DNA from: a virus
IMG/VR virus record: IMGVR_UViG_3300024518_002195
Location: 1 to 42,525 of that record
Strand: one strand, 5' to 3'
Length of the DNA stretch: 42,525 bases
The notes beneath the pieces are model-generated. The model ran no database searches. It had not been told where the DNA came from and was given only the letters and a program-made list of their open reading frames with translations. The position numbers and the translations under genes were made by a program. Shown in pieces: positions 1 through 8,796 of the stretch. Each line of letters begins with the position of its first letter. Position 1 is the first letter of the stretch.

Positions 1-809
1 TCGACCCAGATATCTACTTCTTTTTCTGTTTTGTCAGGGTGAGTATTAGTATGATACATTTTTAAATAATTTCTTAAAGCGTCTGGATTATTTCTTAAAG
101 CTTTTATGTCATCTGGTTGCATGTTTTCAAACATTTGTGCACCCATTCCTCCTGCTACTGCTGCTGTGCCCCAGCCTAAAGCTGTTGGCATCATTGAGCC
201 TGCGCCTTTAGTTAATCCCCATTTACCTAATAGACCTTTTGTTAATGGAGCTCCTGTCCAAGCTGATGGACCTGCTCCTGTTAAACCTCCTATACCAGCA
301 GAAGTACCAATACCTCCTGGTGTTCCAAATAAAGCTGGTCCTATCTTGCTACCCCATCCCTGCCAACTTTTAGGGCCGAACCAACCAGCGTGAGTACCGT
401 AAGCTCCTAAACCTAATAGTGCTGCTTTACCTATTGGACTCTTAACAAATTTCTTAGCTGCTTTACCAACACTTTTAAATAGGCTTCCAAGACCGAAATT
501 AACTCTGCCTCCTGAAGCATATTGATAGTCCTCCATAAATTCGTCTTTAGTTACAAACTCTTGTTCTAGTTTAATTTGTTTGGCTTTATAATTCTGGTAA
601 ATCTGTTCCCATTCGTCTTCCCAACTTGGCTCGGAAGCTACTCTAATAGTTGTTTCTTCATCAATGACTTGATCTTTTGGATCTTCGTCCCAAGGATTCT
701 CTCTTTCCCATGGTGGGGTAGAGCGATCTGTCCTCATATCTCCTTCATATTTAATGCTTGGAGCGTCTCCGATTAATTTTTCTGAAATATCAATATCTGT
801 TATAGCCAT
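1..809 (-). CDS. Glycine-rich virion-type protein, cut by the window edge
   Basis: I do not recognise this gene. It opens at ATG 809 and stays open to base 1 (269 codons). The N-terminal 100 residues are acidic and Trp-rich, with many DE and WE pairs. The middle (about 100-220) is glycine-, alanine- and tryptophan-rich with repeated short hydrophobic runs, like phage internal or tail proteins that touch membranes. The last visible residues contain HPDK, as in J-domains, but without the rest of that fold. If the sequence is circular, the next codons across the ends are GAT TAA, so the protein would end after one more residue. It follows the glycosyltransferase genes in the same direction. Confidence 0.75.
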   Translation of the reverse strand, partial: MAITDIDISEKLIGDAPSIKYEGDMRTDRSTPPWERENPWDEDPKDQVIDEETTIRVASEPSWEDEWEQIYQNYKAKQIKLEQEFVTKDEFMEDYQYASGGRVNFGLGSLFKSVGKAAKKFVKSPIGKAALLGLGAYGTHAGWFGPKSWQGWGSKIGPALFGTPGGIGTSAGIGGLTGAGPSAWTGAPLTKGLLGKWGLTKGAGSMMPTALGWGTAAVAGGMGAQMFENMQPDDIKALRNNPDALRNYLKMYHTNTHPDKTEKEVDIWV

Positions 810-865
810 AATTATGTCGCAATTGGTGTTTGAGTGCAGGCCTTATTGTCCTGAATTATCACACT

Positions 866-1780
866 TTATTTGATTTTTTTATCTTCGTCAACACGTTTAA
901 AGGGTTGAGTACCTTGATATAGATCGTCCCAGAAACGACCACAGTATTGATACTCGCCGACATGAGTAATGTAATCTTTAATATAAATATGTACTTTTCC
1001 ACCCATATCACTCCATCGTTGACAGAACCCAAAGTCTTCACCGTAATATCTTTTAGTCTTAGGATCATGCAATGTATCAAAAAGATTATAAGTATGGGGA
1101 GTTTTAACTTCTTCTCCATTAATAATTGTAGGTTGGAACACCTCTAATTCAGGGTAGTGTTTCATCATTTTTTCTAGTACTTCTCTTTTAATTAACATGC
1201 ATCCAGTCGGAGCATGCGTAACTTCTACTACTCCTTTCTTAGATTCAATGACTTTCTGGTTCTCTACTTTTAAAGGAAATGTAAAACCTGCTTTAGATAG
1301 GTCATCTTTATTAGTAACCGCTCTGTCTCTGTCATGGGTTCTGTTCCATATCTTGTCCCAACTAATAGTCTTCATGGGGTAAGGACATGCAATAAGATCC
1401 AAGTCTTTCTCTAGCATAGAGAAAATAGTTTTACTTTGAAAGTCTATATCTGAATCTATAAATAATAGATGAGTATATTTATCTGCGTGGTTTAACATTT
1501 CAGCTACACATAGATTTCTTCCCTGTGTAACTAAAGAAGATTTCATTAGAGTAAAACTAACTAACATCTTTTTCAAGAGACATTCTTGTTGAAATTTTAA
1601 AACTGCTTGGCAGTAGTGCATACTCACATCACTATGAACTGGAGTACAGACCATTACTTTATAAGGAGATTGACCCCCTATATTAATAGTAGTTACTGCG
1701 CCACTAGAGTTAGTATTGTTTTGTTTGATGGTTTGATAAGTATCCTCATTAAACCATATAGGCTCATTGGGCTTTCGCAC
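866..1780 (-). CDS. GT-A fold glycosyltransferase (GT2-like)
   Basis: Probable nucleotide-sugar-dependent glycosyltransferase of 304 residues. A beta-strand-like start (KVMVCTPVHSD, 41-51) is followed by a DxD-type metal/nucleotide-sugar motif in LLFIDSDID (105-113), a C-terminal YYGEDFGFCQRW (245-256) that matches the acceptor-side ED motif of GT-A enzymes, and a late His (H273) that could complete metal binding. No signal peptide or membrane segment is visible, so it should act in the cytoplasm. Its start overlaps the end of the upstream GT4 gene by 17 bases, so the two are translationally coupled. The acceptor is unknown; virion proteins, host envelope and DNA are all possible. Confidence 0.8.
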   Translation of the reverse strand: MRKPNEPIWFNEDTYQTIKQNNTNSSGAVTTINIGGQSPYKVMVCTPVHSDVSMHYCQAVLKFQQECLLKKMLVSFTLMKSSLVTQGRNLCVAEMLNHADKYTHLLFIDSDIDFQSKTIFSMLEKDLDLIACPYPMKTISWDKIWNRTHDRDRAVTNKDDLSKAGFTFPLKVENQKVIESKKGVVEVTHAPTGCMLIKREVLEKMMKHYPELEVFQPTIINGEEVKTPHTYNLFDTLHDPKTKRYYGEDFGFCQRWSDMGGKVHIYIKDYITHVGEYQYCGRFWDDLYQGTQPFKRVDEDKKIK

Positions 1781-2732
1781 TTATTGCTCCTTCTAAAAAT
1801 TTAGTCCACGTAGTACCTATCTTGCCCCATCCATAATAGATGTTAGCATAATGAGATTGTGATTCTAAATGATTTAAAACTTCATTTTCATGTAATTTAT
1901 TTGCTGTTTGTTCTATAGCAAAAGCAAACTTTTGAGCCATCACCCTATGATCATTTTCGTATGGAACATACAAAGGAAACTCGGCTCCTGTTTCATATAA
2001 CGCACCGAAGTCATTAACTATACAAAATATACCTGCGGCCATACATTCTAATAAAGAGATACAAAAAGTTTCTTCAAAGATAGATGGATATACATACATT
2101 TGATATTGTTCTAAATTGTCTTTAATATGTTCATTGGGTTGATAACCTATGTAATTAACATTAGGTAATTTTGTAGCCTGCAAATATAACTCTTGGTAAT
2201 CTTTATCTGTTTCATTAAAAAAGTGTTCTCCATAAACCCTTGTAGAAGAATACACATCTAAAGTTATTAAAGGATTCTTAACCAACTGCATGGCTCCCAA
2301 TAGAACTGAGAGTCCTCTCCAGGGTGTGTTATGATGAATTATTTTAATGGCTTGACCTTTTTTATATGCAGGTGCTCTTTGGATACCACTGATTCCATTC
2401 TTAATAACCACACATCTATGCGTGGGTATATCAAATTTTTTTCTAAACTGTTCATAGTTCCAATGACTATTGAAAACATACCAGTCATATTTATGGTGAT
2501 TACTTTTATCACTAAACCAGGGATTTAAATTAGGTTGGTCCCATGAATTTTTCTGCCATAGAATATTAACTTTATCCTTATGCAAAGGAACTCGTTCAGG
2601 CACAGATGTACAAATCTGTACTTCTTCCAATAATTTAAAATCTACATTTCTTTTTAAATAATCGAGCTGTAGTTCTGTTCCACCTCTAGGTGATTTTGGT
2701 CTTAACGGATCACTTTGATTTGTTATCTTCAT
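1764..2732 (-). CDS. GT4-family (GT-B fold) glycosyltransferase
   Basis: Retaining glycosyltransferase of 322 residues. The donor-binding half carries the EX7E signature (E221 and E229 in FEETFCISLLECMAAG) typical of family GT4, preceded by VYPSIF. KNGI (111-114) and the HHNTPWRG segment (133-140) fit the GT-B interdomain region. The N-terminal domain is short, and GGTE at 17-20 matches the N-terminal glycine-rich donor loop. The start overlaps the end of the small upstream gene by 23 bases. Together with the downstream GT-A enzyme it forms a two-gene sugar-transfer pair in the late operon. Confidence 0.85.
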   Translation of the reverse strand: MKITNQSDPLRPKSPRGGTELQLDYLKRNVDFKLLEEVQICTSVPERVPLHKDKVNILWQKNSWDQPNLNPWFSDKSNHHKYDWYVFNSHWNYEQFRKKFDIPTHRCVVIKNGISGIQRAPAYKKGQAIKIIHHNTPWRGLSVLLGAMQLVKNPLITLDVYSSTRVYGEHFFNETDKDYQELYLQATKLPNVNYIGYQPNEHIKDNLEQYQMYVYPSIFEETFCISLLECMAAGIFCIVNDFGALYETGAEFPLYVPYENDHRVMAQKFAFAIEQTANKLHENEVLNHLESQSHYANIYYGWGKIGTTWTKFLEGAISAKAQ

Positions 2733-2898
2733 CTTTAAGCATTACTTTCTGTATAGCATTCATTCCTTTAGGGGACACTGTTACAGCACAGTCTTGTACT
2801 ATATCAGGCCCTTCTTTCTTCTCCAAAGAAGTCTCTCCGGTTTTTGTATTTCTATAAGTGATTACAGTTGTGCAATCTATTTTAGTTATCTCAACCAT
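2710..2898 (-). CDS. Small hypothetical protein (62 aa)
   Basis: Not recognised. The product is 62 residues, rich in Thr, Lys and Val, with no clear motif. An ATG two codons upstream (2904) is also possible, but the GGGAG sequence lies one base from that ATG and seven bases from the ATG at 2898, so I chose 2898. The gene overlaps the preceding gene by 8 bases and the following GT4 gene by 23 bases. Confidence 0.55.
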   Translation of the reverse strand: MVEITKIDCTTVITYRNTKTGETSLEKKEGPDIVQDCAVTVSPKGMNAIQKVMLKDEDNKSK

Positions 2899-3232
2899 TT
2901 TCATTCTCCCTATTTATAAGCGCATAGTTGCATACAACAGTAAGTTCATTAGCTGTTGCAGCTTGAGCTTTTATAGCATCTCCTGCTTCTAAATTCAACC
3001 CTTGAACTGTGGCATTTACTACCGAACTAGACAAAATATTATCTCTAAAAAATTCATAATTAGTAGTAGCTGAAAGATCATAAAGGCTGGCATTACATAG
3101 TATAGTTCCGGTACTTGCATTAGAAAAATAGCAACTTTTAACTATGGCCACGGCTGAGGTACTAATAGTAAGGACCGTCGTTAGAGCAGTGTTTGTTAAA
3201 GCTATGCTTTTATTTTTATATTGTATACTCAT
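2891..3232 (-). CDS. Probable small virion protein (beta-rich)
   Basis: The product is 113 residues, rich in Ser, Thr, Ala and Asn, with alternating hydrophobic residues that suggest a beta-sandwich, as in small decoration or tail-associated proteins. I see no catalytic motif. ATG 3232 overlaps the stop of the 54-aa upstream gene in an ATGA junction. The position in the late structural operon supports a virion role, but the family is not identified. Confidence 0.6.
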   Translation of the reverse strand: MSIQYKNKSIALTNTALTTVLTISTSAVAIVKSCYFSNASTGTILCNASLYDLSATTNYEFFRDNILSSSVVNATVQGLNLEAGDAIKAQAATANELTVVCNYALINRENENG

Positions 3233-3393
3233 GATAAGAAATAATTAAATGCGTCCTGTTCGTTTTTCATGTCTTGTTGAAATGAAAAATTTAATTGTGT
3301 TTTAACTGTGTCGAGAGCTTCTAGAACTTGTCTCTGGTTCTCCACCTTATACTCTTCCTGTGGTTCAGGTATGTATGCTGTTATCTTTGCCAT
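3229..3393 (-). CDS. Small alpha-helical hypothetical protein (54 aa)
   Basis: Short gene, 54 residues, beginning MAKITAYIPEPQEEYKVENQ. It is charged, Gln-rich and predicted helical, with a heptad-like run through the middle (VLEALDTVKTQL). It fits exactly between its neighbours: its ATG overlaps the TAA of the upstream gene (TAATG), and its TGA overlaps the next ATG (ATGA). This tight coupling is the main reason to believe it is real. Function unknown; a small tail or head-completion protein is plausible. Confidence 0.65.
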   Translation of the reverse strand: MAKITAYIPEPQEEYKVENQRQVLEALDTVKTQLNFSFQQDMKNEQDAFNYFLS

Positions 3394-4583
3394 TACGATA
3401 TCAATGAGTATGCCGATGCTGGTAAAGAAAGAGGTGTTCCTTTCTTCTCTTGATTTTGTTTATCCAGTTTCATTAACTGTTGTACATTCTCTAAACCGAA
3501 ACCAGTTTGGTTATAAGAATTGAATGCGTTCTTTAATTTTTTATCTAGGATACTACCCTCTGTAAAAGCTAATTGGCCTTCTAGCTCCTCTGTGTCTTGT
3601 AGATTACTTTGGTTGTTTCCTATCCCGTAAATTATACTTTGATCCGGATTTATATTATATTTTTTATCAAACCATTGTTTTCCTTTTTGCATACCCCAAG
3701 GTAGAAGTCCCATTGGACCCTGATCCTTAAATAACTTTATTAGACTCAGGGCGTTTTTACCTTTGTCAAATGTTTCAATTACATCAGAAATATCTAGGGT
3801 TGGACCTTGACCTTGATTATTTCCTCCACCCACATTTCCTGCGTGTAAATTTCCAGATGTAGTTGAGCCATGATGGAGAGCGCCTAGTCCTCTTGCTTGA
3901 GCTGCTCCCGGCGACATACCTAGTCCTTGGTCTTGATCTTGATGAGGATTACCTTGAGCATAACCTAATCTCATTATTCCACCTTGTGCCATAGGATCTC
4001 CAGCAGTTGCTATAGATTCTTTACTTCCTGGATGCTGATAGCCTACTCCCGTATTATTTCCTTGATTGCCTTGAGCAATTTTTGAAATGTTTGCTTTCTT
4101 AGTTTTCATTGCATCACTATAATGATCTATGTCTCCATATTTCTTCATCCACTTCTGTGCCATCTCTTGTGGAGTCGTAGAACCAAATGCAGAACTTCCT
4201 GGTGCATTCATTCCTTGGAATGGTCCGCTTGTCATTTGATATGGATTGTTTTGTGCAAATGATATGTTACCACCACCTACACCATAATTTTGTAAAAACT
4301 TTGTATTGGCATCAATATCAGCTTGGCTTAAATTCCCTGCATTGCCTTGCATAAATCTCATAAATTTTTCTAAAGGATTTTCTTCCTCCACCTCTTCTTC
4401 ATTTACTCTATAAACAGGGCCATCATCAACAGGGCGAATAGAATCTCCTTGAGCATAACCTAGTCTAGTAATTCCACCTGTATTAGATTCGATTCTACTT
4501 CCATAAGTATCGGTCCAATCACGAGCTATCTCTGGCTCGTTGGCCCATAAATATCTTCTTTGTTTTTCTGACTGAAATGGCAT
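3393..4583 (-). CDS. Gly/Gln-rich protein with repeated RLGYAQG motif
   Basis: Product of 396 residues, function unknown. The N-terminus (MPFQSEKQRRYLWANEPEIA) is a compact basic/aromatic segment. It is followed by a long low-complexity region rich in Gly, Asn and Gln. The motif GGI-(T/M)-RLGYAQG occurs twice (about residues 36-45 and 206-215). The C-terminal quarter is more ordered and helical. An in-frame ATG further upstream would lie inside the preceding gene; ATG 4583 forms a TAATG junction with that gene and was chosen. Probably an internal or tail-associated virion protein, judged from position only. Confidence 0.65.
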   Translation of the reverse strand: MPFQSEKQRRYLWANEPEIARDWTDTYGSRIESNTGGITRLGYAQGDSIRPVDDGPVYRVNEEEVEEENPLEKFMRFMQGNAGNLSQADIDANTKFLQNYGVGGGNISFAQNNPYQMTSGPFQGMNAPGSSAFGSTTPQEMAQKWMKKYGDIDHYSDAMKTKKANISKIAQGNQGNNTGVGYQHPGSKESIATAGDPMAQGGIMRLGYAQGNPHQDQDQGLGMSPGAAQARGLGALHHGSTTSGNLHAGNVGGGNNQGQGPTLDISDVIETFDKGKNALSLIKLFKDQGPMGLLPWGMQKGKQWFDKKYNINPDQSIIYGIGNNQSNLQDTEELEGQLAFTEGSILDKKLKNAFNSYNQTGFGLENVQQLMKLDKQNQEKKGTPLSLPASAYSLIS

Positions 4584-6541
4584 TATCTTCTTCCGTCCGC
4601 TTGTGCGTCTAATCTTAATGTTCCATATCGCCAAGTTTCACCTGTGGCGTCGTTAGCAATATTGATTGAAACCAATCTTCCTCTGGCTCTAGTATTTACT
4701 TTAGCAGTAGAAGAGGTAACTGTAAAGGGACCTAATGAAGAACTTACAGCTGTGTCATCAGGGTAAGAACTTACATATAAAGTCATCTTCGCATTTCCAG
4801 ATAAGTATTTAAAATCAGGGATAATTCGACTGACGGACATAAAGTATTCTCCATCTCCTCTAAAGTCTACGACCCCTGTGGGTGTTCCCATCATACTTTT
4901 TTTAGAAGTAATATCATAATCACCAGACCTAATGAAGGCATTAATAGAAGTAGTGCCTGAACTATTGACCTGATCAGTACCTGTTTCTTGTGCATAGTAC
5001 ATGCTGGATCCCGCCAAAGCTGTCGCTCCATAAATAGGATAGGTAGGAGTAGCTGTAGCATCATATTCTGTAGCATGTGGAAGATTGAAAATGGTAGCAT
5101 CAATGTAACTTGTTCTAGCTAATGAGGAAACAGTCCATATATTCTCTCCATAATTATAAGTAACGGATCTATCAATTTGTGTAGAGCCAGATTTTGGATA
5201 GAACCAGTTTATCTCAGTGAACAAACTATTGTGACTTGCAGCTACTATTAAATTGGAATCATAATTAATTCCTAAATTAGTTCCAGTGCTCTCAAATACA
5301 AAATCTTCTACTAAACAATCAATTGTTTTAACAGTACCATCATATCTATAAAATCCTCCAGCGTCTCCCATCCAATAGACTGCTCCGTCGGCTGCGATAG
5401 CTGCATTGGGTCCGATGCATCCGCAATTAGTTCCAACTTGTCTAAGACTAAATGTGTATGGTGGACCTACATATTGAGTTACATAAGCTGCTGTATCTGT
5501 TAAAATTAAAACATAGTCCTTACCGGCTATTGCGGCTCTGATTGTGTTACCAGAATCTAGTCGGAAGGTTCCAGCTGTATTAGTAGCTGTGGGTAAATAA
5601 GTATTTAAATCTTCTTGATTAGAAAATCTTACAAACATAGGGTCTTGAGTTGCGGGTGTACCAATAGTAGTCTCAGTTCCTAAGTGAAATAAATGTCTGT
5701 CTCTATCTGACACTAAGGTCATAAGAGAGGCTGTCGGATTATTCGACGTTAAATAACTTGTTGTAGCTGTAGAAGCTCTAATGGTTCTAGCATTAGCAGC
5801 GCCTGCGTTCCATGTGAAAGTTTTACCATTACGAATGGTAGCAATTAATACTTGTCCATAGTTGTCTAGGCTCCAGAGGCCTGGATCTAGAACTACATCA
5901 CTTGTTGTACGTTCCGTACCCCAAGTAGAATCACCCCATAGATAGGTACCCCAGCCATAACCATAAGTTTGAAAAGTAGGTCCTACAGTTTCGTAGGGAA
6001 GAATGCTTGCTGAACCGGTCCCTGTGGTAGTTCCACCAGATACCGTTGGCATTTCAATAGCGAATGTATTAGTAGCAATGGCAGATATTTCAAAGCCATT
6101 ATCACTAAAATCAGTGGTCGCCCATCCAGAACCTGTCGGGACGGTAACTGTTTCAAAAGTTATATAATCTCCAGCGGATAAACCGTGAGAAGTTTTATTA
6201 ACAGTCACAGTTGCACTCCCTGAAGAAGCTGTGAAAGTAGCTGAAGTTAAAGCTGTTTTTAAAGGGGTAATATCAAATACTTGGTCCGCGTAATACACGA
6301 ACAAGACTTTATTAGTTCCAATAGCTACATATTTTTCACCAGCTAAGCTTGTGAATGCGTGTTGAGATCTAGCGACTCCCGGTAATGTATAAGTGGGGTT
6401 AGTTAATTGTTGCCATCCACCTATTTTCTCAGGTAATCCATATCTAAATCTAATAAAATCTCCGTCTACCCACTGACCTTCAGCGCCAGACTCGGTGGCT
6501 TGTTTATTAAATCCTGGTACAAATTTTAGTTTCTGTAGCAT
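4583..6541 (-). CDS. Tail nozzle/propeller-type structural protein
   Basis: Large structural protein of 652 residues. The start (MLQKLKFVPGFNKQ, then DGDFIRFRYGLPEKIGGWQQ) resembles podoviral tail-hub proteins that begin with a 'binding-site then frame' segment before a repeated beta-propeller-like body. The body contains recurring short blades such as VAIGTNKVLFVYY and VLILTDTAAYVTQY, and is rich in Thr, Ser and Tyr. P22 gp10 and T7 gp12 do this job at the portal-tail interface; the equivalence here is inferred. The 35-base gap before it (6542-6576) is the only break with the oxygenase cassette upstream, so the cassette sits inside the tail operon. Confidence 0.7.
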   Translation of the reverse strand: MLQKLKFVPGFNKQATESGAEGQWVDGDFIRFRYGLPEKIGGWQQLTNPTYTLPGVARSQHAFTSLAGEKYVAIGTNKVLFVYYADQVFDITPLKTALTSATFTASSGSATVTVNKTSHGLSAGDYITFETVTVPTGSGWATTDFSDNGFEISAIATNTFAIEMPTVSGGTTTGTGSASILPYETVGPTFQTYGYGWGTYLWGDSTWGTERTTSDVVLDPGLWSLDNYGQVLIATIRNGKTFTWNAGAANARTIRASTATTSYLTSNNPTASLMTLVSDRDRHLFHLGTETTIGTPATQDPMFVRFSNQEDLNTYLPTATNTAGTFRLDSGNTIRAAIAGKDYVLILTDTAAYVTQYVGPPYTFSLRQVGTNCGCIGPNAAIAADGAVYWMGDAGGFYRYDGTVKTIDCLVEDFVFESTGTNLGINYDSNLIVAASHNSLFTEINWFYPKSGSTQIDRSVTYNYGENIWTVSSLARTSYIDATIFNLPHATEYDATATPTYPIYGATALAGSSMYYAQETGTDQVNSSGTTSINAFIRSGDYDITSKKSMMGTPTGVVDFRGDGEYFMSVSRIIPDFKYLSGNAKMTLYVSSYPDDTAVSSSLGPFTVTSSTAKVNTRARGRLVSINIANDATGETWRYGTLRLDAQADGRR

Positions 6542-6575
6542 AATTTCTCACTATATAGGCTATTTTTTAAATAGT

Positions 6576-7094
6576 CTAGACGTAGTTTATATTGATTAAA
6601 AACCGAGCTTTTGCATCGGTGCAGGTGCTCCCTGAATGCTCTATTGTCGCCGGAAAACTTAACATCCGGTTCTCTTTATTTACCACACTTTCCCCAATGC
6701 CAACAGCTTTTTCTCCTGTTTTTAAAAAAGTCTCAGCATTAGTAGTATTTAAAAAGAATATATTAGTTGTTATTCCCTCAGGCTTTTTTACATCCGTATG
6801 AAAAGGAAACGATAATTTTTCTGGAGTATATGGATTGCAATTGGCCTTAACCTTAACTAATGTTTTTACATTTAATTTATCAAAGATGGGTTGTAAGAGT
6901 TTAATTAAATAACTCATCTCTTTCCCATCCTTATAGAAGATATGAGTAAATTGATAGTAATCTAATCTAGACTGTTCATAAGCATCATTATTAACCTTAA
7001 ATGAATTATAGTACCAGGGAAAAGTATTACTCATCATAACCTGTTGAAGTTTTAAAAGCTCATCCTCTGGAAGAAAATTATCTCTAAGTTTCAT
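6576..7094 (-). CDS. 2OG-Fe(II) oxygenase-like protein
   Basis: Putative 2-oxoglutarate- and Fe(II)-dependent dioxygenase of 172 residues. The double-stranded beta-helix signature is complete: FHTD gives the HxD pair (H99, D101), IEHSG gives the distal His (H153), and R164 in AKARFLI is placed to bind the 2OG carboxylate. NRMLSFPA is the usual strand before the distal His. The start at 7094 makes a TGATG junction with the upstream oxygenase; a longer reading from 7121 would enter that gene. It is the last gene of the cassette. Substrate unknown. Confidence 0.8.
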   Translation of the reverse strand: MKLRDNFLPEDELLKLQQVMMSNTFPWYYNSFKVNNDAYEQSRLDYYQFTHIFYKDGKEMSYLIKLLQPIFDKLNVKTLVKVKANCNPYTPEKLSFPFHTDVKKPEGITTNIFFLNTTNAETFLKTGEKAVGIGESVVNKENRMLSFPATIEHSGSTCTDAKARFLININYV

Positions 7095-7642
7095 CAATAT
7101 GCCCACGAGACAAAAGTACAACGTGTGCCCTTTGTTATCTCATTAACATGATGAGGATACACAAAAGAAGAAGGAAATAATAAAATATCTCCTTGCTCCA
7201 TCTTGAAAGTATGCGGGCCGAGACAGAATTCTCCTCCTTCATAGTCATTATTTAAAGCGCCCACTATAGATAAAATAGGAATGCCCCTGTCTACCCCATC
7301 AAAGATATCATGGATATGATCGAAGTGTCTCCTCATCATACTGCCAGTAGGATATCTATTAAATCTTATTGGATTTATTTTATGAATAATTTTTTGTTTA
7401 AGCTTATCTTGATACTCATCTAAAGCCTGAATAACAAAAGGAGATAACTGATCGTGGAATTCTTTGTCTGCAGGAACCACTTCTAATTCTTTGGAATCAT
7501 GCGATCCAGTATTTCCACTGACAGTATTATACCAGGTATGGGTAGTCCACTTAAAATCAGGAAATGCATTCATGATTCTTACACATAAACCTTCCGGTAT
7601 CAGTTTCTCTTTATATATAAAGTCTTCTAGTCTAGGTATCAA
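7094..7642 (-). CDS. Prolyl-4-hydroxylase-type 2OG-Fe(II) oxygenase
   Basis: This is the clearest prolyl-hydroxylase-like member of the cassette, 182 residues. It has HFDH with the HxD pair at H106 and D108, then YEGGEFCLG, the strand GDILLFPSS, the distal His in YPHHVNEI (H164 or H165), and TKGTRCTFVSW, where K171 is expected to bind 2OG. This order is standard for P4H domains that hydroxylate proline or related residues in peptides. The protein is about the length of a bare catalytic domain. It overlaps the upstream gene by 11 bases. Confidence 0.88.
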   Translation of the reverse strand: MIPRLEDFIYKEKLIPEGLCVRIMNAFPDFKWTTHTWYNTVSGNTGSHDSKELEVVPADKEFHDQLSPFVIQALDEYQDKLKQKIIHKINPIRFNRYPTGSMMRRHFDHIHDIFDGVDRGIPILSIVGALNNDYEGGEFCLGPHTFKMEQGDILLFPSSFVYPHHVNEITKGTRCTFVSWAY

Positions 7643-8270
7643 TGGGCTGATCCGAATCTAAAGATATATTCCCAGCTACAGTAATTCTATCTTTAGTAGA
7701 AGTATAAAAAGGATATACCGTATGTTTTAAAGCTGCAGGAAAGAATAACATTCTTCCTTCTGCCTCCTTATCTAAATGATAATAATGAGGATTAAGACGT
7801 CCCAACATATCCATATAATAAAAAGAAAAAGACGAGGCTAAACGATTATTAGAATCCTTTATAAAAGGAAGCTCGTGCTCTTTTCTAAAGTCTGTAGGTA
7901 TCTTCATAAATACCACAAAGGAAAAAACCCCTTTATGATCATGCACTGGATTAAACTCATATCGTTTTTGAAAATTACACCATAATCTTTCTAAAATGTA
8001 GTTATGATTCTTAGTTAAAATAGAAGGGACAACAGTATGAGGAGAGAATGCTTTTTGATATTCTAGAATAGCTGGACCTAGAGTAGAGTTAAAAAACCAG
8101 TCATCTTTATCCGGCATTAAATGGGAACGAGTGATGTTACCAGCTAACTCTTTATTATATCTCTTTTTCTGAGCTGTAGCGATATAACCATTTAAACCTT
8201 TGATGACATTGTCCTCGAGTTGTATTTCTAACCAACCAGAATTAGGGGGAGATACTTTTTTATATTTCAT
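7632..8270 (-). CDS. 2OG-Fe(II) oxygenase-like protein
   Basis: Product of 212 residues with the cupin-like oxygenase layout. NPVHDHKG supplies the proximal ligands (H110 with D111 or H112), LFFPAALKHTVYPF supplies the distal His (H183), and DRITVAGNIS has the 2OG-binding Arg (R195). A 30-residue insertion between the two ligand motifs contains an Arg- and Tyr-rich stretch. The HxH spacing differs from the classical HxD, so the metal geometry may be unusual. It overlaps both neighbours by 11 bases. Confidence 0.75.
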   Translation of the reverse strand: MKYKKVSPPNSGWLEIQLEDNVIKGLNGYIATAQKKRYNKELAGNITRSHLMPDKDDWFFNSTLGPAILEYQKAFSPHTVVPSILTKNHNYILERLWCNFQKRYEFNPVHDHKGVFSFVVFMKIPTDFRKEHELPFIKDSNNRLASSFSFYYMDMLGRLNPHYYHLDKEAEGRMLFFPAALKHTVYPFYTSTKDRITVAGNISLDSDQPIDT

Positions 8271-8796
8271 AGTTCCAAAAGTTAGAGTTAAAAGAAATAA
8301 CGATTTTAGTTTTAACCCCCATGTTAATAGGAGACTGATGAATAATATTTCCAGGGAAGGTTAATACTTGTCCCTCTTCCATTGGAATAGCATAGGTCTG
8401 ATTAAGAATGGGATCGTATAATTGAGTTTCTGTTTGTGGTCCTCCGTCTTGTATGTAATAAACATTAGCCCAACTACTCTCTGGGTGTACGTGCCAGCTA
8501 TGATAATCTCCTGGTTCATATTTTTGAAACCAACCATTGGTTATATTCCATTGAGTTAGTTTTAATTTTTTAGATATGGCATCCATATGAGGGGGAACTA
8601 ATTTATAAAAATAATCTAAATATTTTCTTTTAGCTTTTTTAGATACTTTCCAATCTGATTGACTAATTAGTTCCTCAGAATTTTGACGGACAGGGGCGTT
8701 CATCTCTTCTATATACTTAAGTATTTTTTTATTATGTTTTTTATAATCCTTTATTGCGGATAAAAACATATAGGTTTGTATGGCCTTATGTTTCAT
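8260..8796 (-). CDS. 2OG-Fe(II) oxygenase, TIGR02466/2OG-FeII_Oxy_5-like
   Basis: Product of 178 residues. The core WHVHPESSWANVYYI contains the HxHP ligand motif (H102, H104) that I associate with the family of putative 2OG-Fe(II) oxygenases named TIGR02466 (Pfam 2OG-FeII_Oxy_5). QVLTFPGNIIHQSP gives the distal His (H153). The basic residue that should bind 2OG is Lys (K162 or K164) instead of the usual Arg. The N-terminal 80 residues are helical and lysine-rich. It starts in an ATGA overlap with the gene before it. Confidence 0.78.
   Translation of the reverse strand: MKHKAIQTYMFLSAIKDYKKHNKKILKYIEEMNAPVRQNSEELISQSDWKVSKKAKRKYLDYFYKLVPPHMDAISKKLKLTQWNITNGWFQKYEPGDYHSWHVHPESSWANVYYIQDGGPQTETQLYDPILNQTYAIPMEEGQVLTFPGNIIHQSPINMGVKTKIVISFNSNFWNYEI

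Noticed and set aside
1-60. HPDK in the left-edge protein as a J-domain
   Set aside because: Only the tripeptide and a short helix are present, at the very end of the protein; the full J-domain helices are missing.
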